A DNA stretch of 64,000 nt, from the NCBI GenBank assembly GCA_025351795.1, contig JANXVG010000074.1, positions 1-64,000 of the forward strand. The letters run 5' to 3'. The notes beneath the pieces are model-generated. The model did no database searches. It worked only from the letters and a program-made list of their open reading frames with translations, and was not told the DNA's origin. How positions within the stretch are numbered: position 1 is the stretch's first letter; each line of letters begins with the position of its first letter. A program made the position numbers and the translations under genes. The DNA is from Salinibacterium sp. GTDB lineage: Bacteria; Actinomycetota; Actinomycetes; Actinomycetales; Microbacteriaceae. Shown here in pieces: positions 34,823 through 43,521 of this stretch.

Positions 34823-35895
34823 CCGTCTATTTTCTCGCCGGCGGAGGTACCGCTGGCCATGTGAATCCGTTGCTCGCGGTAGCTGATCGCATCCGCGATC
34901 GTGAGCCGCACGCGCAGATCATTGTTCTCGGCACGAAGGAAGGTCTCGAAGCCCGGCTCGTTCCCGCGCGTGGCTACGAGCTTGTGACGATTGATCGGTT
35001 GCCTTTCCCGCGCCGACCGAATCGCGCGGCGCTTCGTTTTTTGGGGAGATTACGTAACGCAGTCGCCGAGACGCGCGCCTACATCCGCGATCGGAAAGTG
35101 GATGTCGTGGTCGGCTTTGGCGGATACGCTTCCGCCCCTGCGTATCTGGCCGCGCGCGCCGAGAAGGTCCCGTTCGCCATCCACGAGGCAAACGCCAGGC
35201 CGGGCTTGGCTAACAGACTTGGCGCTCGGTTCACGCGATTTGTGGGAGTCACATTTCCGGCAACACGGCTGCCCCACGCGCGTTTCGTCGGAATGCCTCT
35301 CCGCCGCGAGATCGAGTCGCTTGACCGGTATTCGGCGCGAAATCGTGCGGCCGCAGAGTTTAGTCTCGACCTCGCGCGGCCCACGTTGCTGGTCACGGGA
35401 GGGTCCACCGGTGCGCGTAGCATCAACCATACGATCTCAGCATCGGTCGCCCTTGTGCTGGGGGCGGGCTGGCAGGTGCTGCACATCGCGGGGGCTCAGT
35501 CAGACATTGGTGATCCGCACCTCCCCGGATACGTTCTTCTGAAATATTGCGATCGGATGGATCTGGCGATTGCGATTGCCGACCTTGCTGTTGCGCGCGC
35601 TGGCTCAGCAACGGTAAGCGAATTCATGGCTATCGGTGTTCCCGCTGTGTACGTGCCGTATCCGGTCGGCAATGGAGAACAGCGCCTCAACGCCCGAGAT
35701 GTTGTCACCGCGTTGGGTGCAGTGATCGTGCGCGACGCCGACTTCACGCCGAGCTGGGTGTCGAGCGAACTCGTGCCATTGTTGCGCAACCGGGCTCTTA
35801 TCGCGGAGATGGCGGCGCGTTCGTCTGCGATCGGTGTGCGCGATGGCGCGGACCGCATGGTCGACCTCGTCGCAGCGGCGCGCGACGCACGATAA
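34819..35895 (+). CDS. murG: UDP-GlcNAc: lipid I N-acetylglucosaminyltransferase
   Basis: The 358-residue GT28 enzyme converts lipid I to lipid II at the inner face of the membrane. Seen are [19 protein letters not shown] (first Gly loop), [41 protein letters not shown] and [33 protein letters not shown] with the nucleotide-binding residues. The start overlaps the ftsW stop in an ATGA. MurC follows 10 bp later. Confidence 0.97.
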   Translation: MTVYFLAGGGTAGHVNPLLAVADRIRDREPHAQIIVLGTKEGLEARLVPARGYELVTIDRLPFPRRPNRAALRFLGRLRNAVAETRAYIRDRKVDVVVGFGGYASAPAYLAARAEKVPFAIHEANARPGLANRLGARFTRFVGVTFPATRLPHARFVGMPLRREIESLDRYSARNRAAAEFSLDLARPTLLVTGGSTGARSINHTISASVALVLGAGWQVLHIAGAQSDIGDPHLPGYVLLKYCDRMDLAIAIADLAVARAGSATVSEFMAIGVPAVYVPYPVGNGEQRLNARDVVTALGAVIVRDADFTPSWVSSELVPLLRNRALIAEMAARSSAIGVRDGADRMVDLVAAARDAR

Positions 35896-35905
35896 AATCG
35901 ACTCA

Positions 35906-37306
35906 ATGATCAAGCCCGACTTCTCCCAACCCTTACCAGCGCACCTCGACTCCGCGCACTTCGTCGGCATCGGTGGCTCAGGCATGAGCGGAATTGCTCG
36001 TCTTTTCGTCGAGGCGGGTCACCGGGTCACTGGTTCGGACCGCAGCGAGAACCACAACACCGAGGCATTGCGCGAACTCGGGGCGGTTGTGTCGATCGGG
36101 CACGACGCGGCCAACCTCGGTGACGCCCAGGTACTCGTCTACACGGGCGCGCTCTGGCCGGACAACCCGGAGTATCTCGCGGCGGTAGAACGCGGTATCC
36201 CGGTAGTGCACCGGTCGCAGGCTCTCGCCTGGCTCATCGACAAGCGCCGCCTCATCGCAGTCGCGGGCGCCCATGGCAAGACCACGTCCACCGGCATGAT
36301 CATTACTGCGCTCCTCGAGTTGGGGCACGACCCCAGCTTCGTCAATGGAGGGGTTATTCAGTCTCTGGGCGTGAGTGCGGCGACCGGGTCCGGCGAGATC
36401 TTTGTGGTTGAAGCCGATGAGTCAGACGGGTCGTTCCTGTTCTACGACACGGCAGTCGCACTGATCACGAATGTCGACGCGGACCATCTCGACCACTACG
36501 GCTCGCACGAGGCATTCGATGACGCCTTCGTCGAGTTCGCGAGCAAGGCAACAGAACTTGTGGTCGTGTCAAGTGACGACCTGGGCGCTGTGCGCGTGAA
36601 CGGTCGGCTTCTGGGCGCGCGAGTCATTACGTTCGGAGAGTCCGCATCGGCTGACGTGCGCGTTCGCTCGGTCTCCACCGAGGGAAATGTGGCATTAACG
36701 ATTGACTGGCAGGGCGCGAGCTATGACGCTCAATTGCGAGTTCCCGGCCACCACAACGCGCTCAATGCGGCAGGCGCGTTCGCGGTGCTGGTCGGCTTGG
36801 GATTTGAGCCGCGCGCTGCCCTCAATGGCATCGCGATCTTTGGCGGCACCGAACGTCGTTTTGAACTGCACGGAACGGTTCGCGGGGTGCGCGTCTACGA
36901 CGACTACGCGCATCACCCGACCGAGGTCGCTGCCGCCCTGTCGGCTGCCCGCTCTGTCGTGGGGAGTGGGCGCATCATCGCTATCCACCAGCCTCACCTG
37001 TACAGCCGTACCCAACTCATGGCGGCCGATTTTGCCGCGACCTATGAGCACCTCGCCGACCATACGATTGTGCTTGACGTCTACGGTGCTCGTGAAGACC
37101 CGGTGCAGGGCGTCACGGGGGAGCTCGTCTCGGAGCGGTTCGTTGACCGCAGTCGCGTAGATTACCTTCCAGACTGGCAGCAGGCCGCCGATCGGGCGGC
37201 AGCGATAGCGCGCGACGGAGACCTCATCATGACACTCAGTTGCGGCGACGTTTACCGGATCATTCCGCAGGTGCTCGCGTCGCTCGACGCCGTGCGAGTG
37301 AGCTGA
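35906..37306 (+). CDS. murC: UDP-N-acetylmuramate-L-alanine ligase
   Basis: The 466-residue Mur ligase adds L-Ala to UDP-MurNAc, the first peptide step. It has [15 protein letters not shown] at the N-terminus, the ATP loop [50 protein letters not shown], and the C-terminal [17 protein letters not shown] and [15 protein letters not shown] 35906 is after the murG stop; the track ORF extends back into murG in another frame. The D-lactyl-binding HH pair is intact. Confidence 0.97.
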   Translation: MIKPDFSQPLPAHLDSAHFVGIGGSGMSGIARLFVEAGHRVTGSDRSENHNTEALRELGAVVSIGHDAANLGDAQVLVYTGALWPDNPEYLAAVERGIPVVHRSQALAWLIDKRRLIAVAGAHGKTTSTGMIITALLELGHDPSFVNGGVIQSLGVSAATGSGEIFVVEADESDGSFLFYDTAVALITNVDADHLDHYGSHEAFDDAFVEFASKATELVVVSSDDLGAVRVNGRLLGARVITFGESASADVRVRSVSTEGNVALTIDWQGASYDAQLRVPGHHNALNAAGAFAVLVGLGFEPRAALNGIAIFGGTERRFELHGTVRGVRVYDDYAHHPTEVAAALSAARSVVGSGRIIAIHQPHLYSRTQLMAADFAATYEHLADHTIVLDVYGAREDPVQGVTGELVSERFVDRSRVDYLPDWQQAADRAAAIARDGDLIMTLSCGDVYRIIPQVLASLDAVRVS

Positions 37307-37315
37307 GCGCCCGTT

Positions 37316-38275
37316 GTGAAGCGGCCGGAGGGATTCGACCCACCTGGTAAGCAGACGCGTGAGCCCACGCGTCCCGTAGCTGGGTCAGTTCGGGCGCAGA
37401 AGCCAACGACGACGCAGCACCCGACCACGCGCGCGTCGCGAGAGAAGGCATCCGCAGCGCCGCGGCCTGGTGGCCAACGTCAAGTGGCAACGGAACGCCT
37501 GACACCACTACCACCGGTCCATGCCCGTCCGCGCACCACCACCATGAAGAACGCAGCACGCGAATCGAGACGGTTCACCCGCCGCACTCGCACCCGCCGC
37601 ACCGCGCGGCTCGTGATCCTCGGAGTTGTCGCCGCGCTCATAGCGGTCATGTTCCTTGCTGTCTTCTCGCCACTTCTCGCTCTTCGTACGATCACCGTTG
37701 ACGGCACATCCAGGGTAAGTGCGGCTGAATTGCGAGCTGCTGTCGCCGACCAGTTAGGTACACCGCTCGCGCTCGTCGATTTTGGGAAGATCACGACCGA
37801 GCTCTCAGCGTTTCCCCTGATTCGCAGCTACGTCACCGAGACCGTGCCACCCGATACCCTGGTCATTCACGTGGTGGAACGCCAGCCGGTGGGTGAGCTG
37901 TTGGCAGCGGGAATCTATACGCTCGTGGATCCGGCGGGAGTGGTTCTGCAGTCGTCCGTCGACCGCATCGGGGGAGTGCCGGTGATCGACCTTGGGGGAA
38001 ATGGTTCCACGAGCCCCGCATTCGAGTCTGTCGTTCAGGTCTTGCTTGCGATGCCGCCCAGGCTGCTTGGTCAGATCGACAGCATTACCGCTAAGACCCA
38101 GGATGACGTCGTGCTCGTGCTCAGCGGTGCTCACCAGAGGGTTGAGTGGGGGAGCGCCGAGAACTCAGCGAGGAAGGCCGATGTTCTCAGCAGACTCATC
38201 GCGATCACCGACCCCGCAAAGGCCGGTGAGTTCGACGTTTCCGCGCCCGGTAACGCGATCTTCACACCCAGCTAG
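37316..38275 (+). CDS. ftsQ: cell division protein FtsQ
   Basis: The 319-residue bitopic protein has a long basic, Pro/Thr-rich cytoplasmic part (about 1-95), a membrane helix LVILGVVAALIAVMFLAVFSPLLAL, and the extracytoplasmic POTRA domain RTITVDGTSRVSAAELRAAVADQLGTPLALVDFGKITTELSAFPLIRSYVTETVPPDTLVIHVVERQPV, then the beta domain. It links FtsL/FtsB to the divisome. The GTG start lies 9 bp after murC. The stop is followed by a 148-bp region with ftsZ promoter signals. Confidence 0.93.
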   Translation: MKRPEGFDPPGKQTREPTRPVAGSVRAQKPTTTQHPTTRASREKASAAPRPGGQRQVATERLTPLPPVHARPRTTTMKNAARESRRFTRRTRTRRTARLVILGVVAALIAVMFLAVFSPLLALRTITVDGTSRVSAAELRAAVADQLGTPLALVDFGKITTELSAFPLIRSYVTETVPPDTLVIHVVERQPVGELLAAGIYTLVDPAGVVLQSSVDRIGGVPVIDLGGNGSTSPAFESVVQVLLAMPPRLLGQIDSITAKTQDDVVLVLSGAHQRVEWGSAENSARKADVLSRLIAITDPAKAGEFDVSAPGNAIFTPS

Positions 38276-38338
38276 CGCCGGACTTTCCGACACGCGGGGT
38301 ACCCTGCTGGCCCGTCAACGCCTGTCGACCTACCCTCA

Positions 38339-38377
38339 ACTCAGGAATTGTATACTGAGGATAACTTTATACCTCAG
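38339..38377 (+). promoter_or_regulatory. ftsZ promoter with alternating inverted repeats
   Basis: A near-consensus -10, TATACT (38351-38356), lies in a run of three related blocks: ACTCAGG (38339), CTGAGG (38355) and CCTCAG (38372). The last two form a 6-bp stem with an 11-nt loop in the leader RNA. CTCAG/CTGAG symmetry across the -10 could be an operator, for example for the FtsR-like MerR protein encoded at 5504; that link is inferred. Confidence 0.55.
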
Positions 38378-38409
38378 GTAAAGGGTGAGACTTCCCACGG
38401 AGGCCGAAA

Positions 38410-38427
38410 GTGACGTCGAAAAAATGA
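38410..38427 (+). CDS. possible five-codon leader ORF coupled to ftsZ
   Basis: The only strong SD before ftsZ, GGAGG (38399-38403), lies 6 nt from a GTG that opens GTG-ACG-TCG-AAA-AAA-TGA. The tiny ORF ends on a TGA overlapping the ftsZ ATG (ATGA). The ftsZ ATG itself is 20 nt from the SD, too far for normal use. Ribosomes may therefore load at the GTG and restart on ftsZ. This rests on spacing alone. Confidence 0.35.
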   Translation: MTSKK

Positions 38428-39578
38428 CATCGAACCAGAACTACCTCGCCGTAATCAAGGTGGTTGGCATCGGTGGAGGCGGGGTTAACGCGGTAAACCG
38501 CATGATTGAACTTGGCCTGCGCGGCGTCGAGTTCATAGCCATCAACACGGATGCCCAGGCGCTGCTCATGAGCGACGCAGATGTTAAACTCGACGTCGGT
38601 CGCGAACTCACCCGCGGACTGGGCGCAGGCGCAGACCCTGAGGTCGGGCGCCGTGCAGCAGAAGATCACGCCGAGGAAATTGAGGAAGCGCTCGCCGGGG
38701 CTGACATGGTGTTCGTTACGGCTGGCGAGGGCGGCGGAACGGGCACGGGCGGGGCCCCGGTCGTGGCGCGTATCGCGAAGTCGATCGGTGCACTCACCAT
38801 CGGTGTTGTCACGAAACCGTTCGGGTTTGAGGGCAAACGTCGTTCCTCCCAAGCAGACGCTGGCGTCTCGAACCTCAAGAACGAGGTCGACACGCTCATT
38901 GTCGTTCCGAATGACCGCTTGCTAGAGATCAGCGACCGCGGAATTAGCATGCTTGAGGCATTCGCAACGGCCGACCAAGTGCTTCTCGCCGGCGTGCAGG
39001 GAATCACCGATCTCATTACAACTCCGGGTCTGATCAACCTCGACTTTGCTGACGTCAAGTCGGTCATGCAGGGAGCAGGGTCTGCGCTGATGGGCATTGG
39101 GTCGGCGAGGGGAGCCGATCGTGCTATCAAGGCGGCTGAACTAGCGGTGGCATCCCCGCTGCTCGAGGCCTCAATTGATGGTGCGCACGGCGTGCTTCTC
39201 TCGATTCAAGGCGGGTCAAACCTCGGAATCTTCGAGATCAACGACGCCGCGCGACTGGTGCAAGAGGCTGTGCACCCCGAGGCGAACATCATCTTCGGTG
39301 CCGTGATCGACGACACGCTTGGCGACGAGGTGCGGGTGACGGTGATCGCGGCCGGTTTCGATGGGGGAGAACCCTCGACCAAGCCCCGTGACAGTCGTCG
39401 CACGAACTTCGTGCCGAGTGAAGTTACAGCTCCAGTGGGAGCGGCGACTGGGGTGCGAGAAACTGGCGAGCACAACTGGACTGCAGAACCGTCGCTCGTG
39501 GCGATCCCGCCGATCGACCGCAGTTTCGACGACGACGACGACGATGACGACCTGGACATCCCGGACTTCCTCAAGTAA
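38424..39578 (+). CDS. ftsZ: cell division GTPase FtsZ
   Basis: The 384-residue tubulin homologue forms the Z ring. It has [25 protein letters not shown], the tubulin signature [20 protein letters not shown]7 synergy-loop residues in [18 protein letters not shown], a linker, an unusual run of seven Asp, and the conserved C-terminal tail LDIPDFLK that binds partners such as SepF. ATG 38424 ([18 protein letters not shown]) matches close actinobacterial FtsZ proteins; the track start adds non-conserved residues. Confidence 0.97.
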   Translation: MTSNQNYLAVIKVVGIGGGGVNAVNRMIELGLRGVEFIAINTDAQALLMSDADVKLDVGRELTRGLGAGADPEVGRRAAEDHAEEIEEALAGADMVFVTAGEGGGTGTGGAPVVARIAKSIGALTIGVVTKPFGFEGKRRSSQADAGVSNLKNEVDTLIVVPNDRLLEISDRGISMLEAFATADQVLLAGVQGITDLITTPGLINLDFADVKSVMQGAGSALMGIGSARGADRAIKAAELAVASPLLEASIDGAHGVLLSIQGGSNLGIFEINDAARLVQEAVHPEANIIFGAVIDDTLGDEVRVTVIAAGFDGGEPSTKPRDSRRTNFVPSEVTAPVGAATGVRETGEHNWTAEPSLVAIPPIDRSFDDDDDDDDLDIPDFLK

Positions 39579-39591
39579 CGGGCATTCACCG

Positions 39592-40263
39592 GTGACTAAA
39601 CTTTCCGATCGCCTTGCTCGCGTGCAGGCTGCGGTTGTGGATGCGGCGCGTGAGGCTGGCCGTGATCCGGTGTCGATCACGACCATCGTCGTCACAAAAT
39701 TTCACCCAGCTGCTCTCGTTCGAGACCTAGCGGGGCTGGGCGTGCGGGATTTTGGCGAGAACCGGCTGCAGGATGCCGCCCCCAAGTCGGCCGAGCTCGC
39801 TGACCTCGATCTCGTCTGGCATTTTGTGGGCCAGCTGCAGTCTAAGAAAGCCCGGCAGGTGCGGGAGTTCGCGCGGGTCATCCACTCGGTGGATCGCGAG
39901 AGCCTCGCCGATGCGCTCGCTAGCGACGAACGCTCGATTGACTGCTTTGTGCAGGTGAACCTCACGGATGACCCCGCGCGGGGCGGGGTTGTACCAAGCG
40001 GACTGGATGCGCTGGTGGCTCGCGTTCTCGACACGAGTGGCCTCAGGCTTCGCGGCCTCATGGTGGTCGCCCCGCTTGGCGAGGAACCGCGTCGAGCGTT
40101 CGCGCGCGCTCGCGCGTACTCGGAACACATCCGCCGGATAGCGCCAGAGGCAATCAACATCTCGATGGGCATGTCGGATGACTTCCGCGAGGCGATTCTC
40201 GAGGGCGCGACACACCTGCGAATTGGAACGGCAATCACGGGAAATCGGCCAGATTCCGGTTAA
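39592..40263 (+). CDS. YggS-family PLP homeostasis protein
   Basis: The 223-residue PLP-binding protein has a single-domain TIM barrel: [32 protein letters not shown], where the Lys of VTK binds PLP, then [30 protein letters not shown], and [28 protein letters not shown], the phosphate-binding end. No enzymatic activity is known; members keep free PLP low. It lies in the ftsZ-sepF interval as in most actinobacteria. GTG 39592 was chosen; the track ORF reads back through ftsZ in another frame. Confidence 0.93.
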   Translation: MTKLSDRLARVQAAVVDAAREAGRDPVSITTIVVTKFHPAALVRDLAGLGVRDFGENRLQDAAPKSAELADLDLVWHFVGQLQSKKARQVREFARVIHSVDRESLADALASDERSIDCFVQVNLTDDPARGGVVPSGLDALVARVLDTSGLRLRGLMVVAPLGEEPRRAFARARAYSEHIRRIAPEAINISMGMSDDFREAILEGATHLRIGTAITGNRPDSG

Positions 40264-40298
40264 TCTCACATCAGGAGCTTCACACTTCGGAGGACACA

Positions 40299-40769
40299 AT
40301 GGTCAACCCCCTGCGCAAGACAATGGTCTACCTCGGCCTCGCCGATGAAGAATACGACGACTACGAGCCCGTTGCGCCCGTGGCGCCGGTCGCTCCGTTC
40401 GCGCACCATGCGTCGTCAGCAGCGCCGCGCGCCCACGTCACTCCGTTGCGGCGCCCCGCTGGGCGGACCGCCGCTCCCGCAGAGATGAACGAGATCCTCA
40501 CGGTGCATCCGCGCGCCTACAAAGACGCGCAGGTTATTGCGGAGAACTTCCGTGAGGGTATCCCGGTGATCATCAACCTGTCACAGATGAGCGAACCGGA
40601 CGCCCGTCGGCTCATTGATTTTGCGAGCGGCCTCTCACAGGGCCTGTTCGGCAAGATCGAGCGTGTCACGAACAAGGTGTTCCTGCTCTCGCCAGCGCAT
40701 GTCGCTGTCAGCGGCGACCATGCTGAGGCCGAGTCCGACGTCGAGGCGTCGTTCTTTGCGCAGCAGTAG
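40299..40769 (+). CDS. sepF: cell division protein SepF
   Basis: The 156-residue FtsZ membrane anchor begins with the amphipathic [23 protein letters not shown], has a Pro/Ala linker ([11 protein letters not shown]), and the SepF fold [67 protein letters not shown]. In actinobacteria it is the main Z-ring tether, binding the FtsZ C-terminal peptide seen upstream. GGAGGACACA lies before the ATG. Confidence 0.96.
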   Translation: MVNPLRKTMVYLGLADEEYDDYEPVAPVAPVAPFAHHASSAAPRAHVTPLRRPAGRTAAPAEMNEILTVHPRAYKDAQVIAENFREGIPVIINLSQMSEPDARRLIDFASGLSQGLFGKIERVTNKVFLLSPAHVAVSGDHAEAESDVEASFFAQQ

Positions 40770-40787
40770 CGTGCGCGTTTCCTTCCG

Positions 40788-41087
40788 ATGACTGCCGTTG
40801 GAATTGTGGCGACGGTCGCCTACATCGCCCTCAATATCTTTTCGCTGGTTATGTGGGCGAGGTTGATCCTTGACCTTGCGCAGACGTTTGCTCGACACTG
40901 GCGACCGCGCGGGTTTTTGCTCGTCGTTGCCGAGGTCGTCTATACCGTGACCGATCCGCCGGTCAAGGCTGTGCGGCGCGTTCTGCCGCCAGTCAGAGTG
41001 GGCGCGGTCGCTCTGGATTTTGCGTGGACCATCGTCATGTTTCTGTGCATCATCCTGACGTGGATTGTCAGCGGGTTTATCAAGTGA
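40788..41087 (+). CDS. YggT-family membrane protein
   Basis: The 99-residue protein has two membrane segments (GIVATVAYIALNIFSLVMWARLILDLAQTF and VALDFAWTIVMFLCIILTWIVSGFI) around the conserved TDPPVKAVRRVLPPVRVGAVALD. Family members lie between sepF and divIVA in many Gram-positives; a role in division or osmotic stress is suggested but not settled. It follows sepF by 18 bp. Confidence 0.92.
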   Translation: MTAVGIVATVAYIALNIFSLVMWARLILDLAQTFARHWRPRGFLLVVAEVVYTVTDPPVKAVRRVLPPVRVGAVALDFAWTIVMFLCIILTWIVSGFIK

Positions 41088-41205
41088 GGCTGCCGATGTA
41101 CGCTGGATCACACGGTCGGGGTACCGCATAGGTTTCCCTGAGTAATATGTGAAGCGTTAGCTGAACGTTAACGCGGCAGTAGAGAAAGTTTTTGAGGTGA
41201 CGGCA

Positions 41206-41961
41206 ATGGCTCTGACTCCTGAAGATGTGGTCAACAAGCGGTTTCAACCGACCAAGTTTCGTGAGGGTTACGACCAAGACGAAGTTGATGACTTCCTCGA
41301 TGAGGTCGTCGTAGAGCTTCGTCGCCTTAACCAGGAAAACGAAGAGTTGCGCCAGCGACTCGTCGCCAGTGACGCGCGTATCAACGAGTTGCAGCGCAGC
41401 GGTGCTCCAGCAGCCCAACAGGGGTTCGCCACCCCTCAACAAGGGTTTGGCGGCCCTCAACAAGGGTTCGCAGCGCCGCAGTATGACCAGTTCGGGGCGC
41501 CGGTGGCCGCTTCGGTTCCCTTTGTCCAGCCTCAGGTTTTCCCTGGCCAGCCCGTCGATGCGAACGCCATGGACCCGAGTAACACCAATAATCTGCTCCA
41601 GCTTGCACGCCGTCTTCACGAAGAGCACGTGCGCGAGGGTGTCGAGAAGCGTGACGCTCTCATTGCCGAAGGCCACGCCACTGCGGCTCGCCTGGTGTCT
41701 GAAGCGGAGACAAACCAGCGCCAGCAGCTTAGCTCGCTCGATCAGGAGCGCCAGCAACTTGAGCACCGCATTGATGAACTGCGTACGTTTGAGCGCGAAT
41801 ATCGCCAGAAACTCAAGGGATACATTGAGGGCCAACTGCGTGAGTTGGACTCCGCTAACTCACTGACCACCGGAAGCCAGAGAGCGGCATACGCTCAGCC
41901 TGTGGCTGCTCCGGCTGCTCCTGCGCAGGGCGGCTATGCCGGCTTTGCCGGAACCAATTAG
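41206..41961 (+). CDS. divIVA: DivIVA/Wag31 polar growth protein
   Basis: The 251-residue coiled-coil protein marks the growing pole and recruits wall synthesis. The DivIVA lipid-binding head is ALTPEDVVNKRFQPTKFREGYDQDEVDDFLDEVVVELRRLNQENEELRQRL. A Gln/Gly/Pro linker with three QQGFxxP repeats follows, then a second long coiled coil (about 125-215) and an Ala/Pro-rich tail. ATG 41206 was chosen over the GTG at 41197; GAGGTG lies upstream. The 3' end overlaps lspA by 26 bp. Confidence 0.95.
   Translation: MALTPEDVVNKRFQPTKFREGYDQDEVDDFLDEVVVELRRLNQENEELRQRLVASDARINELQRSGAPAAQQGFATPQQGFGGPQQGFAAPQYDQFGAPVAASVPFVQPQVFPGQPVDANAMDPSNTNNLLQLARRLHEEHVREGVEKRDALIAEGHATAARLVSEAETNQRQQLSSLDQERQQLEHRIDELRTFEREYRQKLKGYIEGQLRELDSANSLTTGSQRAAYAQPVAAPAAPAQGGYAGFAGTN
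41416..41478 (+). repeat. 21-bp tandem repeat (x3) inside divIVA
   Basis: Three consecutive 21-bp units with the form CAACA(A/G)GGGTT(C/T)..., each encoding QQGFxxP (QQGFATP, QQGFGGP, QQGFAAP). The repeat lies in the linker between the lipid-binding head and the second coiled coil. Copy number could vary by slippage without changing the frame. Confidence 0.9.
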
Positions 41962-42529
41962 CGCAACGCCGCCAGCCAGTCGCCCGAGACCGAGCATTCG
42001 GGCCCTGACAATTCTGGCTCTCGTAGCCGTTGTTATCTACGGGCTAGACCAGGTAGCAAAGTACTTGATTACGCACCACATGACTGTCGACCAAGTCGTG
42101 TCGGTGCTGGGCAACATTGTGCAGTTTCACTTAGTCAAGAACCCCGGTGCGGCATTCTCCCTGGGCAGCGGAACTACCTGGATCTTTGCCATCATCGCGA
42201 CGGCAGTGGCGGTCTTCATCATCGCGTTCGCTCACCGGATTTACTCGGTTGGCTGGGCGGTGCTATTCGGCCTCTTGCTCGGCGGCAACCTCGGGAACCT
42301 CACGGACCGACTGTTCCGGGAACCGGGATTCGGCGTCGGCCACGTCGTCGATTTCGTTCAGGTAATCGGGTTCCCGGCCATTTTCAATGTGGCCGATTCG
42401 GCGATAGTGGCGAGCATGGGTCTGTTCATCATCCTCACGATCCGCGGAGTGCGGTTGGATGGCAAACGTGCGCCCGCTAAAGTGAGCGACGCGGTCGCCG
42501 AGAACGCGCAGACCACAGAAGCGTCCTAA
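41936..42529 (+). CDS. lspA: lipoprotein signal peptidase (signal peptidase II)
   Basis: The 197-residue aspartyl protease of the membrane cleaves prolipoprotein signal peptides. Four helices and the two catalytic Asp motifs are seen: [25 protein letters not shown] and [11 protein letters not shown], plus [12 protein letters not shown]. The start lies inside the divIVA 3' end and may be later, since the first 20 residues are Pro-rich and unconserved. CtaC in this window, with LAGC, is a likely substrate. Confidence 0.94.
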   Translation: MPALPEPISATPPASRPRPSIRALTILALVAVVIYGLDQVAKYLITHHMTVDQVVSVLGNIVQFHLVKNPGAAFSLGSGTTWIFAIIATAVAVFIIAFAHRIYSVGWAVLFGLLLGGNLGNLTDRLFREPGFGVGHVVDFVQVIGFPAIFNVADSAIVASMGLFIILTIRGVRLDGKRAPAKVSDAVAENAQTTEAS

Positions 42530-42531
42530 CG

Positions 42532-43452
42532 GTGGAATCTCGCCAGCTTCCGGTACCAGACGGCCTCGCTGGCGAACGGGTCGACGTAGCCATCGCCCGC
42601 TTGCTCGGATTCTCTCGCACCCTCGCGGCCGAGATCGCTGAGGCTGGCGGCGTCATCGTTGACGGGGTGACGCTCGGCAAGTCCGATCGACTGGCACCGG
42701 GTGCCTGGCTCGAGGTGTGCTGGCAATCCAAAGAAGAACCCACGATCGTGCCAGTGATTGTGCCGGAGTTCGGGATCGTCTACGACGATGACGACATCGT
42801 CGTGATCGACAAGCCGGTTGGCGTCGCAGCCCACCCCTCGGTGGGGTGGGACGGGCCCACCGTGTTAGGGGCTCTGGCCGGGGCGGGATTCCGGGTGTCA
42901 ACATCCGGCGCGGCCGAGCGAGCAGGCATTGTGCATCGTTTGGACGCGGGCACGAGCGGGCTCATGGTCGTCGCTAAGTCTGAGCGTGCGTACACCGAAC
43001 TCAAGCGTCAGTTTCACGACCACGAAGTTGTGAAGACCTATCACGCCGTAGTTCAGGGCCATCCGGACCCGCTCGCAGGAACAATCGATGCTCCGATTGG
43101 CAGGCACCCGAGTTCGAGTTGGAAGTTCGCGGTAACCTCCGAGGGCAAGCCGTCTATCACTCACTATGAGACGCTCGAGGCGTTTCCGTCGGCGTCCTTG
43201 CTCGAGATCCAGCTCGAGACCGGGCGAACACACCAGATTCGAGTGCACATGGCCGCGCAACGCCATCCGTGCGTCGGCGACACGATGTATGGCGCCGATC
43301 CTTCGATCTCTGCACGGCTGGGCCTGAGCCGCCAGTGGTTGCACGCGGTTCGATTGGGGTTTCGGCATCCGTCAACGGGGGAGTGGGTCGAGTTCGAATC
43401 GTCGTATTCGGCCGACCTTCAACACGCACTTGAGGTGCTTCGCGGCGATTAG
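42532..43452 (+). CDS. RluA-family 23S rRNA pseudouridine synthase (RluD-like)
   Basis: The 306-residue protein has an N-terminal S4 domain ([32 protein letters not shown]) and the RluA catalytic core, with [16 protein letters not shown] and [18 protein letters not shown], where HRLDxxTSG holds the catalytic Asp. It converts specific uridines to pseudouridine, probably in 23S rRNA. GTG start 2 bp after the lspA stop, an arrangement common in bacteria. Confidence 0.94.
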   Translation: MESRQLPVPDGLAGERVDVAIARLLGFSRTLAAEIAEAGGVIVDGVTLGKSDRLAPGAWLEVCWQSKEEPTIVPVIVPEFGIVYDDDDIVVIDKPVGVAAHPSVGWDGPTVLGALAGAGFRVSTSGAAERAGIVHRLDAGTSGLMVVAKSERAYTELKRQFHDHEVVKTYHAVVQGHPDPLAGTIDAPIGRHPSSSWKFAVTSEGKPSITHYETLEAFPSASLLEIQLETGRTHQIRVHMAAQRHPCVGDTMYGADPSISARLGLSRQWLHAVRLGFRHPSTGEWVEFESSYSADLQHALEVLRGD

Positions 43453-43521
43453 AGCGAGTCCGTCCGCTAGCGCCATGGGGAGAGATTAGTCTGGGATGAC
43501 GCCCAGCCAGTCGGAGAAATC

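Noticed and set aside
38404-38430. Programmed frameshift from the GTG ORF into ftsZ over the A6 run
   Set aside because: The ftsZ ATG gives the full conserved N-terminus, so no frameshift is needed; re-initiation is the simpler reading.
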